Assembly (NCBI RefSeq): GCF_017639205.1
Contig: NZ_CP071139.1
Span: 4,284,001 to 4,348,000 of the forward strand
DNA: 64,000 bases
From: Streptomyces nojiriensis
GTDB taxonomy: Bacteria; Actinomycetota; Actinomycetes; Streptomycetales; Streptomycetaceae
Direction: 5' to 3'
Position numbers and translations under genes: made by a program. The notes beneath the pieces were generated by a model. It did no database searches. It was given only the letters and a program-made list of their open reading frames with translations, and was not told the origin of the DNA. Below, in pieces: positions 42,599-51,441 of the stretch (within the stretch, counting starts at the first letter, position 1; each line of letters begins with the position of its first letter).

Positions 42599-43447
42599 TC
42601 AGCGGCGGATGGCTTCGGCCAGGGCGGCCAGGAAGGCGGCTACCGGGCCCGGGCCGGGGAGGACCAGGTCGGCCCGCGCGGCGAGCTCGGGGACCTCCGC
42701 GGAGCCGCTGCACACCAGCAGCCCCGGCAGGCCGTCGGCCCGGCCCTTCTCGACCGCCGAGAACGCCGCCAGGTCGCCCAGGTCGTCGCCCGCGTACAGC
42801 ACCGCCTCCGCGTCCCGCTCCGCCAGGAACTCGGTCAGGGCGACGCCCTTGTCCATGCCGGGCGGCCTCAGTTCCAGCACCGCCCGCCCCGGCTCGACCA
42901 TCAGCCCGTGCCGCGCCGCGAGCTCCGCCAGCGGCTCCCGCAGCGCCGCGAAGGCCGCCGCCGGGTCCTGCGCCCGCCGGGTGTGCACGGCCAGCGCCCG
43001 GCCCTTCTCCTCGATCCAGGTGCCGCGCCAGGCCCCGATGGAGTCCAGGTACCCGGGCAGCTCCGCCCGGACCGCCGCCACCCCGGGGTGCTCGGCGGGC
43101 GCGTGGACGATGCCGCTGACGGCGTCCCACCGTTCGGCTCCGTAGTGGCCGAGGACGACCAGGTGCTGCAGGCCGGGGATTCCGGCGAAGCCCCCGTAGC
43201 GGACGGCGACGCCCGCCGGCCGGCCGGTGATGACGGCCACCGAGTCGACCTCGGGGGCGAGTGCGGACAGCGCCGGGACGGCTCCGGGATGGGCTCGGGC
43301 CTGGTCCGGGTCCGGGACGATGTCGGCGAGCGTGCCGTCGAAGTCCAGGGCGACCACGGACCGGCGGGGTACGCGGAGCAGGGCTTCGAGTCCCTCGCGT
43401 CCGGCTGCGGTGACGGGCATCGGCAGGTCGTGCGGATGACTCCCCAT
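42599..43447 (-). CDS. otsB: Trehalose-phosphatase
   Basis: A 282-residue HAD-family phosphatase that removes phosphate from trehalose-6-phosphate. Motif I VALDFDGTLADIV (about residues 34-46, nucleophile Asp), motif II VITGRPAG, motif III Lys near DKGVALTEFL, and motif IV YAGDDLGDLAAF are all present. It faces otsA with a shared terminator between, so the two are separate transcripts. ATG 43447 is preferred over GTG 43453. Confidence 0.93.
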   Translation of the reverse strand: MGSHPHDLPMPVTAAGREGLEALLRVPRRSVVALDFDGTLADIVPDPDQARAHPGAVPALSALAPEVDSVAVITGRPAGVAVRYGGFAGIPGLQHLVVLGHYGAERWDAVSGIVHAPAEHPGVAAVRAELPGYLDSIGAWRGTWIEEKGRALAVHTRRAQDPAAAFAALREPLAELAARHGLMVEPGRAVLELRPPGMDKGVALTEFLAERDAEAVLYAGDDLGDLAAFSAVEKGRADGLPGLLVCSGSAEVPELAARADLVLPGPGPVAAFLAALAEAIRR

Positions 43448-43486
43448 ACGCACGACCCTAACGGCCGGGCGGTGCCACGGCTACGG

Positions 43487-43723
43487 CTATCGCCGGGCTC
43501 GCTGGGCCTCGCGGATCCTGCGCAGCCGGTTCACCGTGCCCGGGGCGTGGGCCAGGGCCCGCGGGTCGTCCATCAGTGCGTTGAGCAACTGGTAGTAGCG
43601 GACGGGGGTCATCCCCAGCCCTTCCCGGATGGCCCGTTCCTTGGCTCCGGGCCCGGGCCAGGTGCGTCCCTCGTACGCGAGCACCGCGGCCTCCGTGGCC
43701 GTCAGCTGCCCCTCGTCCGTCAT
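43487..43723 (-). CDS. DUF3263 protein
   Basis: A 78-residue protein with TATEAAVLAYEGRTWPGPGAKERAIREGLGMTPVRYYQLLNALMDDP. The WPGPGAKERAIRE-GMTPVRYYQLLNAL pattern is the DUF3263 signature, a helix-turn-helix-like small protein found throughout actinobacteria; DNA binding is suspected but unproven. It lies 39 bases upstream of otsB on the same strand and could be co-transcribed with it. Confidence 0.9.
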   Translation of the reverse strand: MTDEGQLTATEAAVLAYEGRTWPGPGAKERAIREGLGMTPVRYYQLLNALMDDPRALAHAPGTVNRLRRIREAQRARR

Positions 43724-43770
43724 ACCGCCAGATTAACGCCGCGCTCTGACACCCGGCCCGCCGCCACCGG

Positions 43771-45069
43771 TCAGCGCGGATCCGCCGCCCGGGCGGCCGT
43801 GGCGATCTGCTCCAGCACCTTCGCGGGCTGCCCGCCCGGCTGGACGGTCTTGCCGATGTTCTGCTTGATGTCCTCGCTGACGCCCGCCCAGGACTTCTTG
43901 CCGACCGGGTACAGCCGGGAGCTGGGCAGTGCCGTCAGGAAGGGCTTCAGCTGCGGGGCCGAGCCGCCCGTGGCGGCCTGCTTGGCCTGGTAGCCGCTGG
44001 TGGTGGCGGGCAGCAGGTCGTACTTCTCGGTGAAGGCCGTCACGTTCTTCGGCTGGTACAGGAAGTCCAGGAACTTGCCGGACTCCTGGCGGTGGCCGTT
44101 CTTGAAGGCCATGACCCAGTCCGCGACGCCCATCGCGGGCTGGTCGCTGCCGTCGGAGGTGGGCAGCGGCACCATGCCGAACTTCACGCCCTTGGCGGCG
44201 GCCTGCTTGAGCAGGGTCGGGTGCCCGTTGAGCATGCCGACCTCGCCCTTGGTGAAGCCGTCGAAGGCGGCTTGGCGGTCCAGCTTGCCGGGCTCCACGG
44301 GGCCGGTCAGCCCCTGGCCGACCATCTTGTCCCGCAGGAACTCCAGCGCCTTGACGTTGGGGGCGGAGTCGATGGAGTACGACTCCTCGTTGTCGGTGTA
44401 GCCGCCGCCGCCCGCGAGCATCCACATCATCGTCTCGGCCTGTGCCTCCTCGCGGCCCAGCGGCAGCGCGAAGGGGGTGGGCACATTGGCGGCCTTGAGC
44501 TTCTTGGCGGCGGCTTCGAGGTCCGCCCAGTTCTTCGGCTGCCAGCCCTTGGCGTCCTTGCCGATCACACCGGCGTCGGCGAGCAGCTTCTCGTTGTAGA
44601 AGAGCAGCCGGGTGCTGGCCACGAAGGGCATGCCGTACTGGACCTGCTTGACCTTGCCGGCGTCGGCGAGCGGGCCGAGGAAGTCGGCCTCGGTCTTCAC
44701 GGAGAGCAGCTCTTCCGCCGAGTACAGCTTGCCGGCGGCCGCGTAGTCGGAGTAGGCGCCGATCTGGGCTATGTCGGGGGCCTTGCCGGCCTTGACCATC
44801 TCGGCGACCTTGGCGTCGACCTCGGACCAGGAGTAGACGCTGACCTCGACCTTGGTGCCCGGGTTGGCCTTCTCGAAGCCCGTGGCGAGGTCCTTCCAGT
44901 ACGCCTCGGAGGAGTTCTGCGGATTGTCCCCGTAGTCGGCCGCCACGACCCGCAGGGTCACCTCGTTGTCTCCGGTGAGCCCCCCGACGGCTCCGCAGCC
45001 CGTCAGCGTCACGGCAGTCAGGCACAGCACGGCGCCGGACGCGGCCAGGCTCAGGTAACGGCCCTTCAC
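43771..45069 (-). CDS. Sugar ABC transporter solute-binding lipoprotein
   Basis: A 432-residue family 1 extracellular solute-binding protein. The start GTG 45069 gives a lipobox signal peptide, LTAVTLTGCGAVGG, with the lipid-attached Cys near residue 25. The mature body has WKDLATGFEKANPGTKVEVSVYSW and TEKYDLLPAT, typical of sugar-binding proteins. No permease genes are next to it, so it works with transporters elsewhere. It is divergent from the ROK kinase-nagA operon with two DasR-like sites between, pointing to GlcNAc or chito-oligosaccharide uptake. Confidence 0.88.
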   Translation of the reverse strand: MKGRYLSLAASGAVLCLTAVTLTGCGAVGGLTGDNEVTLRVVAADYGDNPQNSSEAYWKDLATGFEKANPGTKVEVSVYSWSEVDAKVAEMVKAGKAPDIAQIGAYSDYAAAGKLYSAEELLSVKTEADFLGPLADAGKVKQVQYGMPFVASTRLLFYNEKLLADAGVIGKDAKGWQPKNWADLEAAAKKLKAANVPTPFALPLGREEAQAETMMWMLAGGGGYTDNEESYSIDSAPNVKALEFLRDKMVGQGLTGPVEPGKLDRQAAFDGFTKGEVGMLNGHPTLLKQAAAKGVKFGMVPLPTSDGSDQPAMGVADWVMAFKNGHRQESGKFLDFLYQPKNVTAFTEKYDLLPATTSGYQAKQAATGGSAPQLKPFLTALPSSRLYPVGKKSWAGVSEDIKQNIGKTVQPGGQPAKVLEQIATAARAADPR

Positions 45070-45108
45070 AGTTCTCCATCCACCCCTTCTTGTACGTACG
45101 ATCCACGT

Positions 45109-45124
45109 AAGGTCTACACCACTT
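45109..45124. promoter_or_regulatory. DasR-responsive-element-like site 1
   Basis: AAGGTCTACACCACTT matches the dre pattern (centre GGTCTA-ACCACT) with a few changes. It lies 40 bases upstream of the solute-binding protein start. Confidence 0.8.
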
Positions 45125-45193
45125 TGGCGGCTCGTCCACATCGAGCTCCCGACCTGGGTCCCGAATTTGTATGGCCGCTCAACAATCTCCCTC

Positions 45194-45209
45194 ATTGGAC
45201 TAGACCTTT
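45194..45209. promoter_or_regulatory. DasR-responsive-element-like site 2
   Basis: ATTGGACTAGACCTTT, close to the dre core TGGTCTAGACCA, 28 bases before the ROK kinase start and overlapping its likely promoter. Confidence 0.83.
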
Positions 45210-45236
45210 CCCCGCCGAGCACGCGAGACTGTCTCT

Positions 45237-46178
45237 GTGAAACCCGTGAAACACGTCATCGCCCTCGATGTGGGCGGCACCGGGATGAAGGCCGCCCTCG
45301 TCGCCGACGACGGCACCCTGCTCCACGAAGCGCGCCGGGCCACCGGCCGCGAACGGGGCCCCGACGCCGTCGTCGAGACGATCCAGGAGTTCGCCGCCGA
45401 GCTGCTCGACACCGGCCGGGAACGCTTCGGACGGCCCGCCTCGGCGGCCGGCGTCGCCGTCCCGGGCATCGTCGACGCCGAGCACGGGATCGCCGTCTAC
45501 GCGGCGAACCTGGGCTGGCGCGACGTACCGATGCGCGCCCTGCTCAGCAGCCGCCTCGGCGGCATCCCCGTGGCCCTCGGCCACGACGTGCGCACGGGCG
45601 GACTGGCCGAGGGCCGCATCGGCGCCGGCCGGGGCGCCGACCGCTTCCTCTTCGTCCCGCTCGGCACCGGCATCGCCGGAGCCATCGGCATCGCCGGCCG
45701 CATCGAGGCCGGCGCCCACGGCTACGCGGGCGAGATCGGGCACATCGTGGTGCGCCCGGGCGGCCCCGCCTGCGGCTGCGGCCAGCACGGCTGCCTGGAG
45801 ACCCTCGCCTCCGCCGCGGCCGTCAGCCGCGCCTGGGCCGCAGCCTCCGGCGACCCCGGGGCCGACGCCGCGGACTGCGCCGAGGCCGTCGCCTCCGGGG
45901 ACGCGCGCGCCCGGGAGGTCTGGCTGGCCGCCATCGGCGCCCTCGCCGACGGCCTGGTCACCGCCATCACCCTGCTGGACCCGCGCACGCTGATCATCGG
46001 CGGCGGGCTGGCGGAAGCCGGGGAGACCTTGTTCACACCACTACGGACGGCCGTGGAGGAGCGCGTGACGTTCCAGCGGCTCCCCCACATCGTTCCGGCT
46101 GCCCTCGGGGACACCGCCGGATGCCTGGGCGCAGGGCTGCTCGCCTGGGACCTACTCGCCACGGAGGTACCTGCCTGA
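45237..46178 (+). CDS. nagK: ROK-family sugar kinase, probably N-acetylglucosamine kinase
   Basis: A 313-residue ROK kinase. ATP loop DVGGTGMKAALVADDG (about residues 11-26), catalytic Asp in LGHDVRTGGLAEG, and the ROK zinc motif GHIVVRPGGPACGCGQHGCLET, with Cys-x-Cys-x4-Cys, are all present. It phosphorylates a hexose; the stop-start overlap (TGATG) with nagA and the DasR-like site make GlcNAc the best substrate. Glucokinase activity is an alternative. Confidence 0.85.
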   Translation: MKPVKHVIALDVGGTGMKAALVADDGTLLHEARRATGRERGPDAVVETIQEFAAELLDTGRERFGRPASAAGVAVPGIVDAEHGIAVYAANLGWRDVPMRALLSSRLGGIPVALGHDVRTGGLAEGRIGAGRGADRFLFVPLGTGIAGAIGIAGRIEAGAHGYAGEIGHIVVRPGGPACGCGQHGCLETLASAAAVSRAWAAASGDPGADAADCAEAVASGDARAREVWLAAIGALADGLVTAITLLDPRTLIIGGGLAEAGETLFTPLRTAVEERVTFQRLPHIVPAALGDTAGCLGAGLLAWDLLATEVPA

Positions 46179-47329
46179 TGTCCGGAAGCGCGCACAGCAC
46201 TGTTCTTTCGGGTGCCAGGGTGGTGCTGCCCACCGGAACGGTGGCGAACGGCAGGGTCATCGTCGACGGCGACCGCATCGCCGGCAGCGCCCACGAGGGT
46301 GCGCGGAGCGTCGACCTGACCGGGCACTGGATCGTCCCCGGCTTCGTCGACATGCACAACCACGGCGGCGGCGGCGCCTCGTTCACCTCCGGCACCGCCG
46401 AGGACGTCCTGAAGGGCGTCCGCACCCACCGCGAGCACGGCACCACCACCCTCGTCGCCTCCACCGTCACCGGGGACCTGGACGAGCTGGCCCGCCGCGC
46501 CGCCCTGCTCGCCGAGCTGACGCAAGCGGGCGAGATCGCCGGCATCCACTTCGAGGGGCCGTTCATCAACCCCTGCCGCAAGGGCGCCCACAAGGAGGAC
46601 CTGCTCCGCGACCCCGACCCGGCCGAGGTCCGCAAGCTGATCGACGCCGCGCACGGCGCCGCCCGCATGTTCACCCTCGCCACCGAACTGCCGGGCGGCC
46701 TGGACTCCGTACGGCTGCTCGCCGAGCACGGGGTCATCGCGGCGATCGGCCACACGGACGCCACGTACGAGCAGACGCGCGCCGCCATCGACGCGGGCGC
46801 GACCGTGGCCACCCACCTCTTCAACGCGATGCCGCCCCTTGCCCACCGCGAACCCGGCCCGATCGCCGCACTGCTGGAGGACGAGCGGATCACCGTCGAG
46901 CTCATCAACGACGGCACCCACCTGCACCCGGCGGCACTGGAACTGGCCTTCCACCACGCGGGCGCGCACCGCGTCGCGCTGATCACCGACGCGATGGACG
47001 CGGCCGGCTTCGGCGACGGGACCTACCACCTCGGCCCGCTGGAGGTCGAGGTCAAGCACGGCGTGGCACGGCTGGTGGAGGGCGGCTCCATCGCCGGCTC
47101 GACGCTGACCCTGGACACCGCCTTCAAGCGCTCGGTGACCCTCGACAAGCTGCCGGTGGAGTCCGTGGTCCAGGCGATCTCCGCCAACCCGGCCAAGCTG
47201 ATCGGCCTGTACGACGAGATCGGCTCGCTGGAGCCCGGCAAGTACGCGGACCTCGTCGTGCTGGACGCCGCGTTCGACGTCAAGGGAGTCATGCGGCGCG
47301 GCGAATGGATCGTCAGCCCGCCCTCCTGA
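46178..47329 (+). CDS. nagA: N-acetylglucosamine-6-phosphate deacetylase
   Basis: A 383-residue amidohydrolase-fold enzyme that deacetylates GlcNAc-6-phosphate to GlcN-6-phosphate. Metal/active-site motifs: DMHNHGGGGASFTSG (about 62-76), HFEGPFINPCRKGAH, IGHTDATYEQ, THLFNAMPPLAHREPG and LITDAMDAAG (catalytic Asp). Translation is coupled to the ROK kinase by overlap of stop and start. It also receives the product of murQ, tying the two salvage loci of this window together. A DasR sensor ligand is GlcN-6-P, its product. Confidence 0.95.
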   Translation: MSGSAHSTVLSGARVVLPTGTVANGRVIVDGDRIAGSAHEGARSVDLTGHWIVPGFVDMHNHGGGGASFTSGTAEDVLKGVRTHREHGTTTLVASTVTGDLDELARRAALLAELTQAGEIAGIHFEGPFINPCRKGAHKEDLLRDPDPAEVRKLIDAAHGAARMFTLATELPGGLDSVRLLAEHGVIAAIGHTDATYEQTRAAIDAGATVATHLFNAMPPLAHREPGPIAALLEDERITVELINDGTHLHPAALELAFHHAGAHRVALITDAMDAAGFGDGTYHLGPLEVEVKHGVARLVEGGSIAGSTLTLDTAFKRSVTLDKLPVESVVQAISANPAKLIGLYDEIGSLEPGKYADLVVLDAAFDVKGVMRRGEWIVSPPS

Positions 47330-47368
47330 CCGCCGATCTGACGGCCGAGCGGCCGTACACAGGGAAAA

Positions 47369-47395
47369 CGGTCGGCCCCGGGACTGGGCCGACCG
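47369..47395 (+). terminator. Terminator after nagA
   Basis: CGGTCGGCCC (47369-47378) pairs with GGGCCGACCG (47386-47395), 40 bases after the nagA stop. Confidence 0.83.
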
Positions 47396-47441
47396 CCCTG
47401 CGTTTGGCATGATCCCGGCAGCATCAGACCCGGGAGTGCCC

Positions 47442-48368
47442 ATGATCCTTACCGTGACGCTCAACACCGCGCTCGACGTCACGTACCAAGTGCCGCGGCT
47501 GCTGCCGCACGCCTCGCACCGGGTCTCCACCGTCACCGAACGCCCCGGAGGCAAGGGGATCAACGTCGCGCACGTCCTGGCCGCCCTCGGCCACGAGGTG
47601 ACCGCCACGGGCTTCGCCGGCGGGCCCGTCGGCTCCGTCGTACGGGCGCTGCTGGAGCGGTCGCCGGGCGTGGCCGACGCCCTGGTGCCCTGCGCGGGCA
47701 ACACCCGCCGCACGGTCGCCGTGGCCGACGCGGCCTCCGGCGACACCACGCAGTTCAACGAGCCGGGCCCGCAGATCACCGCCGCCGAGTGGTCACGGTT
47801 CCTGGCCCGCTACGAGGACCTCGTGCGCGGCGCCCGCGCGGTGGCCCTGTGCGGCAGCCTCCCGCCGGGCGTGCCGGTGGGCGCGTACGCGCTGCTCGTA
47901 CGGTCGGCCCGGGCGGCCGGGGTGCCCGTCCTGCTGGACACCAGCGGCGAGGCCCTGCGCCGCGGGGTGGCCGCCCGCCCGGAGATCATCAAGCCGAACG
48001 CCGCCGAACTGGCCGAGCTCACCGGCTCCCGCGATCCGGTCCCCGCCACCCGCGACGCCCGCCGCCGGGGCGCCCACGCGGTGGTCACCTCGCTCGGCCC
48101 GGGCGGCCTGCTGGCCGCCACCGCCGAGGGCTGCTGGCAGGCGGCCCCGCCGCGCCGGCTGTCCGGCAACCCGACCGGCGCCGGCGACTCCGCGGTCGCC
48201 GGCCTGCTGTCCGCACTGGCGGAGGGCCTGGACTGGCCGGAACGCCTCACCCGCGCGGTCGCCCTCTCGGCGGCCACCGTCCTCGCCCCGGTGGCGGGAG
48301 AGTTCGACCCCGGCGTCTACGAGGAGCTGCGGGGCGCCGTCTCCGCCACGGGAGTGGCGATTCCCTGA
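47442..48368 (+). CDS. PfkB-family kinase, 1-phosphofructokinase-like
   Basis: A 308-residue ribokinase-fold sugar kinase. GGKGINVAHVLAALGHEV (about residues 35-52) is the substrate-binding signature, and NPTGAGDSAVAGLLSAL holds the catalytic Asp and the anion hole. It groups with 1-phosphofructokinase/tagatose-6-phosphate kinase-like enzymes. Starting at ATG 47442 with GGGAG upstream removes an odd 11-residue extension. It follows nagA but is separated from it by a terminator, so it is likely its own unit. Substrate uncertain among fructose-1-P, tagatose-6-P and related sugars. Confidence 0.85.
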   Translation: MILTVTLNTALDVTYQVPRLLPHASHRVSTVTERPGGKGINVAHVLAALGHEVTATGFAGGPVGSVVRALLERSPGVADALVPCAGNTRRTVAVADAASGDTTQFNEPGPQITAAEWSRFLARYEDLVRGARAVALCGSLPPGVPVGAYALLVRSARAAGVPVLLDTSGEALRRGVAARPEIIKPNAAELAELTGSRDPVPATRDARRRGAHAVVTSLGPGGLLAATAEGCWQAAPPRRLSGNPTGAGDSAVAGLLSALAEGLDWPERLTRAVALSAATVLAPVAGEFDPGVYEELRGAVSATGVAIP

Positions 48369-48372
48369 TCAT

Positions 48373-48407
48373 GCGTCAATCCTTCGCGGTGTACCGCTGA
48401 TTGACGC
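48373..48407 (+). terminator. Terminator after the PfkB kinase gene
   Basis: GCGTCAATC (48373-48381) pairs with GATTGACGC (48399-48407), with an inner GCGGT/ACCGC stem; it starts 5 bases after the stop codon. Confidence 0.85.
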
Positions 48408-48574
48408 CGTCGGCACCGGCTTCGCCTTCGCGCCCGGGTACAGGTACGGGTACGGGTCCGGAGCTGCGCACCACCGCTCCGGGCCCTGCCCGGCGAACGG
48501 CCCCGGCGTGGCGGGAGAATGCGACCCCCGCACCTAAGAGCAGGTACGGGGGTCGGTGAAGGTCGCGCGGGGAA

Positions 48575-49597
48575 TCAGCCCTGCTCCAGCCAGAGCTGGT
48601 CGAGGACGACCTCACACTGATTGCCCGCCTCGCACGAGATCTTGATCGTGTTGGCGCCCTGCTTGAGGTCCACCAGCGAGTAGGTGTTGGTCCAGCCCTT
48701 GGCCCAGTCGCCCGCGGCGGCCTTGGAGAAGTTCGCCATGTTGACCGGCCGGGTCTGCGCCTCGCCGTTGATGGTCAGCGTGGTGTTGGCGTCCTTGCCC
48801 GGCACCCCGTAGGTCATCTTCAGCTTGTACTTGCCCGCCTTGGGTACCTCCAGCGACCAGGTGGCCGCCGCGCCCGGCGTGTTGAGACCGCCCACGTACT
48901 GGCCGCCCTCGCTCTTCGCGCCCGGCACCGTGTTCTGCAGCATCGCACCGCCCGTGAGGGACATGCCGCTGCCGGCAAAGTCCGCCTTGGGCAGCTGAGC
49001 CTGCGACGGCTTCGCGCTCGGGGCCGGGCTGGCCGGGTTCTGGGGGGCCGCCGACTGCTGGCCGCCGCCCGTGGAGGCCTCGTCCTTGCCCTTGCCCTTG
49101 TCCTTGTCACCGAACTGCAGCGCCGCGACGATGCCGACCACGACCACGGCGACCACCGCGACGGCAGCGATCAGCAGGCCACGGCGGCTGGAGCCACCGC
49201 CGCCGCCACGACCGCCGCCGTGACCGCCGCCGTGACCGCCCGGCTGCGCGACCGTCTGCGTCTGCTGCGCCGGAACGCCGTAGCCGCCCGCCTGGAGCGC
49301 TTCCGGGGCCTGGTACTGGGCCTGGTAGCCAGGGCCCTGCTGCTGCGGGACGGGTCCGCGCTGGCCGCCGTTCCTGCGCTCGCCGACCGTACGCACCTGG
49401 TGGTGCGAGGTGCGGGGGACGCCGGGCTGGGGACCGGGGTGACCGCCCGCCGACGCTCCGGGGTACCCGTATCCACCGCCCGACGTGGGCGGGGTGGCTC
49501 CGGCCGCCTGGCCGTCCTCGTAGAGGTAGCCGAACGGATCGTCGTCCTCGGGCTTGTTCGCCCCACCGTGCGGGCCGTTGTTCGCGGGCGTCGTCAT
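48575..49597 (-). CDS. Membrane-anchored protein with carbohydrate-binding-like domain
   Basis: A 340-residue protein with three parts: a cytoplasmic Gly/Pro/Gln/His-rich region (1-135), a single membrane helix (LLIAAVAVVAVVVVGIVAAL, about 140-162) and an outer beta-rich domain (about 210-340). The outer domain, with ATWSLEVPKAGKYKLKMTYGV, TTLTINGEAQ and NTIKISCEAGNQCEVVLDQLWLE, has the shape of CBM6/CBM35-type carbohydrate-binding modules, including a conserved disulfide (CEAGNQC). It may bind cell-wall or environmental sugars. Specific ligand unknown; no enzyme domain is attached. Confidence 0.78.
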   Translation of the reverse strand: MTTPANNGPHGGANKPEDDDPFGYLYEDGQAAGATPPTSGGGYGYPGASAGGHPGPQPGVPRTSHHQVRTVGERRNGGQRGPVPQQQGPGYQAQYQAPEALQAGGYGVPAQQTQTVAQPGGHGGGHGGGRGGGGGSSRRGLLIAAVAVVAVVVVGIVAALQFGDKDKGKGKDEASTGGGQQSAAPQNPASPAPSAKPSQAQLPKADFAGSGMSLTGGAMLQNTVPGAKSEGGQYVGGLNTPGAAATWSLEVPKAGKYKLKMTYGVPGKDANTTLTINGEAQTRPVNMANFSKAAAGDWAKGWTNTYSLVDLKQGANTIKISCEAGNQCEVVLDQLWLEQG

Positions 49598-49665
49598 CGC
49601 AGGTCACTCCTTTCGACCCCCGGGAGCCTACCCCGAACACGTGCGCCCACGAGCGGCAGACCGCG

Positions 49666-51441
49666 TCAGCCGGCCCTGCGATGGGCCTTCGACCGGGACC
49701 TTTTCTCGATGTACATCCGCTGGTCGGCGGAGCGCAGCACCTCGTCGGCGGACATCCCGCAGCTGGCCCAGCCGATGCCGAAACTGGCCCCGACCCGCAC
49801 CGCACGGCCGTCCACCCGGATCGGCGGGATGATCGCGTTGCGCAGGCGGACCGCGAGGTCGGCGGCGTCGGCGGCGCCCAGCCCGTCGGCCAGGACGACG
49901 AATTCATCACCACCCAGCCGGGCGACGGTGTCACCGTCCCTGACGCCCGTCGTCAGCCGCCGGGCCACCTCGATCAGGACCGCGTCGCCCGTGTGGTGAC
50001 CGAACCGGTCGTTGATCGACTTGAAGCCGTCCAGGTCGCAGAAGAGGACCGCGAGCCCCTTCGTCCCGTCGTCGATGTCGGTCGCGGGCGCCACGGTGTG
50101 CACGTGGTGGTCGTACGGACCGTCCGACGGGCCGGGCGGCGCCCCGGGGAATTCGAAGGGGTCGGCGCCGGTGTACCGGTCGGGCCCATCGGCATGAAAC
50201 CCGTGCTCACCGGCACCACCCGCCTCCGCGCCCACCGGGTGCCCGTCGTGCCCCGCGTGCGCCGCATGACCCCCGTGCGCCCCGTGCGCCGCATGCCCGT
50301 CGTATCCGTCGCGCCCCTCGAAGGCCGCGTCCAGCGCCTCGATCGCGCTGGCCCGTACGGACTGTGGCCGACGGCACAGCCGGGCGCCGAGCCGCGCGCG
50401 CAGCTCGGCGCTGTTGGGCAGGCCCGTCAGCGAGTCGTGGCTGGCGCGGTGGGCGAGCTGGAGCTCGTGCCGCTTGCGCTCCTCGATGTCCTCGACGTGC
50501 GTGAGCAGGAACCGGGGTCCGTCGGCGGCGTCGGCGACGACGGAGTTGCGCAGCGAGACCCACACATACGTGCCGTCGCGGCGGCCCAGCCGCAGCTCGG
50601 CGCGGCCGCCCTCGGCGGAGGTGCGCAGCAGGGTGCCGATGTCCTCGGGGTGGACCAGGTCGGAGAAGGAGTAGCGGCGCAGGACGGAGGCGGGCCGGCC
50701 CAGCAGCCGGCACAGCGCGTCGTTGGTCCGCAGCAGCCGGCCGTGCTGGTCGCCGCCCATCTCGGCGATGGCCATGCCGCTGGGCGCGTACTCGAAGGCC
50801 TGGCGGAACGACTCTTCACTGGCCCGCAGCGCCTGCTGCTCGCGCTCCAGCCGGACGAGGGCGCGCTGCATGTTCGCCCGGAGCCTGGCATTGCTGATCG
50901 CAATCGCCGCCTGGAAGGCGTACATCTGGAGCGCTTCGCGGCCCCAGGCACCGGGCCGGCGGCCGTTGCGCGGTCTGTCCACCGAAATGACACCCAGAAG
51001 TTCCCCGCCGGACGCGTACATGGGGGCGTAGAGCCGGTCCTCGGGGTGCCACTCGTCCTCGAACCGCGGATCGGGGCCGTCGGTGTGCCACTGGGGGACG
51101 TCGTCCTCCATGAGGACCCAGCCCTCGGTGTGCGGGATGAACCTGAGCCCGTCCCAGTTCTCACCCATCGTCAGGCGGCGTTCCCAGGAGGCGCGGGAGC
51201 CGACGCGGCCGGTGATGAGGGCCTCCGCAGCAGGATCACCGGCGAAGGCGGCGACGACGAGATCACCGTCCGGGCGAACGAGGTTGACACAGGCGAGTTC
51301 GTAGCCGAGCCCCACGACGATGCCGTCCACGACGGTCTGCAGAGTGTCCGCCAGGCTCCGGGCCGTATTGAGCTCGGCCACCACCCGGTGCAGCTGCCGC
51401 AGGGTCGCAAGACGGACGTACGGCTCCGACTCGGTCTCCAT
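49666..51441 (-). CDS. cdgB: Diguanylate cyclase with GAF, PAS and GGDEF domains (CdgB-like)
   Basis: A 591-residue signalling enzyme that makes cyclic di-GMP. METESEPYVRLATLRQLHRVVAELN opens the protein; a GAF domain (about 20-185), a PAS/PAC pair (about 205-325) and a GGDEF domain follow, with the intact active site RLGGDEFVVLADG near residue 520. A large His/Gly/Ala-rich insertion lies inside the N-terminal part of the GGDEF domain. Start ATG 51441 with GGGGAGAG upstream; ATG 51486 is an alternative. In Streptomyces CdgB controls development and is a BldD target; a BldD-like box lies in its upstream region. Confidence 0.9.
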   Translation of the reverse strand: METESEPYVRLATLRQLHRVVAELNTARSLADTLQTVVDGIVVGLGYELACVNLVRPDGDLVVAAFAGDPAAEALITGRVGSRASWERRLTMGENWDGLRFIPHTEGWVLMEDDVPQWHTDGPDPRFEDEWHPEDRLYAPMYASGGELLGVISVDRPRNGRRPGAWGREALQMYAFQAAIAISNARLRANMQRALVRLEREQQALRASEESFRQAFEYAPSGMAIAEMGGDQHGRLLRTNDALCRLLGRPASVLRRYSFSDLVHPEDIGTLLRTSAEGGRAELRLGRRDGTYVWVSLRNSVVADAADGPRFLLTHVEDIEERKRHELQLAHRASHDSLTGLPNSAELRARLGARLCRRPQSVRASAIEALDAAFEGRDGYDGHAAHGAHGGHAAHAGHDGHPVGAEAGGAGEHGFHADGPDRYTGADPFEFPGAPPGPSDGPYDHHVHTVAPATDIDDGTKGLAVLFCDLDGFKSINDRFGHHTGDAVLIEVARRLTTGVRDGDTVARLGGDEFVVLADGLGAADAADLAVRLRNAIIPPIRVDGRAVRVGASFGIGWASCGMSADEVLRSADQRMYIEKRSRSKAHRRAG

